The notes beneath the pieces are model-generated. The model was not told the DNA's origin and did no database searches. It saw nothing but the letters and a program-made list of their open reading frames with translations. Below, piece by piece: positions 63,597 to 64,000 of a stretch of DNA of 64,000 nucleotides. Source of the DNA: Ornithinibacillus massiliensis (GTDB lineage: Bacteria; Bacillota; Bacilli; Bacillales; Amphibacillaceae); contig NZ_JAGXBY010000001.1 of NCBI RefSeq assembly GCF_018310345.1, forward strand, positions 124,001-188,000, written 5' to 3'. A program made the position numbers and the translations under genes. Positions within the stretch are counted from its first letter, which is position 1. Each line of letters opens with the position of its first letter.

Positions 63597-63712
63597 TATA
63601 CTCACTCCTCTAATGATGATAAGAAACCTTGGCAAGCCAATCCTGAAAGGCGCGGATTGCCTGGTTTTGCTTATACTTTATTCCTTTAAACTTTTATACT
63701 TTCTTAAAGTGT

Positions 63713-63768
63713 AAAAAAAAGACCATTTATGCTTCAGCCTCTGAAAAAGGAGAGAAACGTAAATGGTC
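63713..63768 (-). terminator. Second leader terminator of pheA
   Basis: On the minus strand GACCATTTA (63768-63760) pairs with TAAATGGTC (63729-63721), with a small inner hairpin, followed by eight T residues (63720-63713). It stands about 115 bases before the pheA start. Confidence 0.88.
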
Positions 63769-63778
63769 TAGAAAATAT

Positions 63779-63815
63779 AAAAAACCAGCCACTTCGATTT
63801 CTCCTGTGACTGGTT
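63779..63815 (-). terminator. First leader terminator (attenuator) of pheA
   Basis: AACCAGTCAC (63815-63806) pairs with GTGGCTGGTT (63792-63783) over 10 positions with one G-U, followed by a six-T run (63784-63779). It lies about 70 bases after the leader-peptide stop, the spacing of classic attenuators. Confidence 0.85.
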
Positions 63816-63883
63816 AAACATTTTTACATGCTAATCAGCCATCTTAGATATAGGTCGTCTATATCCGTGATGGCATATAGACG
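63816..63883 (-). promoter_or_regulatory. Competing hairpins of the pheA leader
   Basis: Three mutually exclusive pairings can be drawn on the minus strand: CGTCTATAT (63883-63875) with ATATAGACG (63864-63856), a perfect 9 bp; GATATAG (63865-63859) with CTATATC (63853-63847); and GCCATC (63874-63869) with GATGGC (63843-63838). GGCTGATT (63840-63833) can also pair with the 5' arm of the first terminator at 7 of 8 positions, giving an antiterminator. Drawn by eye, not folded. Confidence 0.6.
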
Positions 63884-63949
63884 TTATCTAAAATAGCTAA
63901 AAAAGAACTGATTTAATTGTTGGGATGTATGCTCTAACATAATAATCAC
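63884..63949 (-). CDS. Phe-rich leader peptide upstream of pheA (pheL-like)
   Basis: 21 codons from GTG 63949 (AGAGG six bases upstream) or 18 from ATG 63940. The end reads QFFFSYFR then TAA at 63886-63884: four Phe and one Tyr in six residues. Upstream of a phenylalanine biosynthesis gene, with competing hairpins and a terminator behind it, this is the design of ribosome-mediated attenuation known from enterobacterial pheA. Such control is rare in Firmicutes, where T-boxes are usual; no T-box sequence was found here. Confidence 0.72.
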   Translation of the reverse strand: MIIMLEHTSQQLNQFFFSYFR

Positions 63950-64000
63950 TCGAATCCTCTAATTGTTAAATAAATTCTAACGACTTGTGTGTGTGTTGTC

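Noticed and set aside
63650..64000. T-box riboswitch before pheA
   Set aside because: No AGGGTGGNACCGCG-type sequence on the minus strand. A Phe-rich leader peptide explains the terminators better.
1..64000. CRISPR arrays, tRNA, rRNA, intact insertion sequences
   Set aside because: No regularly spaced repeats, no tRNA-like cloverleaf and no transposase with inverted ends were seen on reading; a covariance-model scan was not possible.

Overview
The window reads as chromosome of a low-GC, Gram-positive, spore-former-type bacterium of the family Bacillaceae, of the Oceanobacillus/Virgibacillus/Ornithinibacillus kind. The basis is AAGGAGG-type ribosome binding sites almost everywhere, frequent TTG and GTG starts, and neighbours of the Bacillus subtilis walRK-yyxA-rlmH region (the HtrA-type protease at 1092 and rlmH at 23950). 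The genus is inferred from gene content only. No rRNA, tRNA, CRISPR array or intact insertion sequence was seen.

Region 1 (1-24.4 kb) is core-like chromosome of moderate GC: a NERD protein, the HtrC/YyxA protease followed by a cluster of DnaA boxes, an ABC exporter, a run of small enzymes and GNAT acetyltransferases on the minus strand, an MFS exporter, a bactofilin/M23 endopeptidase/polysaccharide deacetylase cell-wall set, a PadR-DUF1700-DUF4097 operon with a perfect 19-bp inverted-repeat operator, a beta-helix protein, a DUF2935 protein and rlmH.

Region 2 (24.5-40.4 kb) is an AT-rich accessory island that starts directly behind rlmH. It holds a protein with a C-terminal PD-(D/E)XK-like nuclease motif, a truncated DUF499 ATPase, a three-gene overlapping set (DNA methyltransferase, helicase, GIY-YIG/T5orf172 nuclease), and a four-gene set of a DUF262/DUF1524 (GmrSD-like) protein, a Ser/Thr kinase, a helical protein of unknown function and a caspase-like protease. 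The last set is a good candidate for an undescribed, signalling-controlled defence system. The island ends in a 5'-truncated DnaD gene and a decayed stretch with a multicopper-oxidase remnant.

Region 3 (41.6-61.5 kb) looks like one class III lanthipeptide locus under ComQXPA quorum sensing: two ABC transport systems, a pair of M16 metallopeptidases (likely leader peptidases), an HTH/membrane regulator, a BmrA-like exporter, comQ, a comX that lies on the opposite strand, comP, comA, two ComA-box-like palindromes, a 38-residue precursor with leader motif LNLQ and core motif S-x-x-S-x-x-C, a methyltransferase and the LanKC synthetase. The inferred flow is ComX made and prenylated by ComQ, sensed by ComP, ComA activated, then lanA transcribed, modified, cleaved and exported.

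Region 4 (61.5-64 kb, minus strand) is chromosomal again: pheA (prephenate dehydratase) overlapping a DAACS-family symporter gene. Upstream is a short leader peptide with FFFSYF, competing hairpins and two strong terminators, i.e. the layout of ribosome-mediated phenylalanine attenuation.
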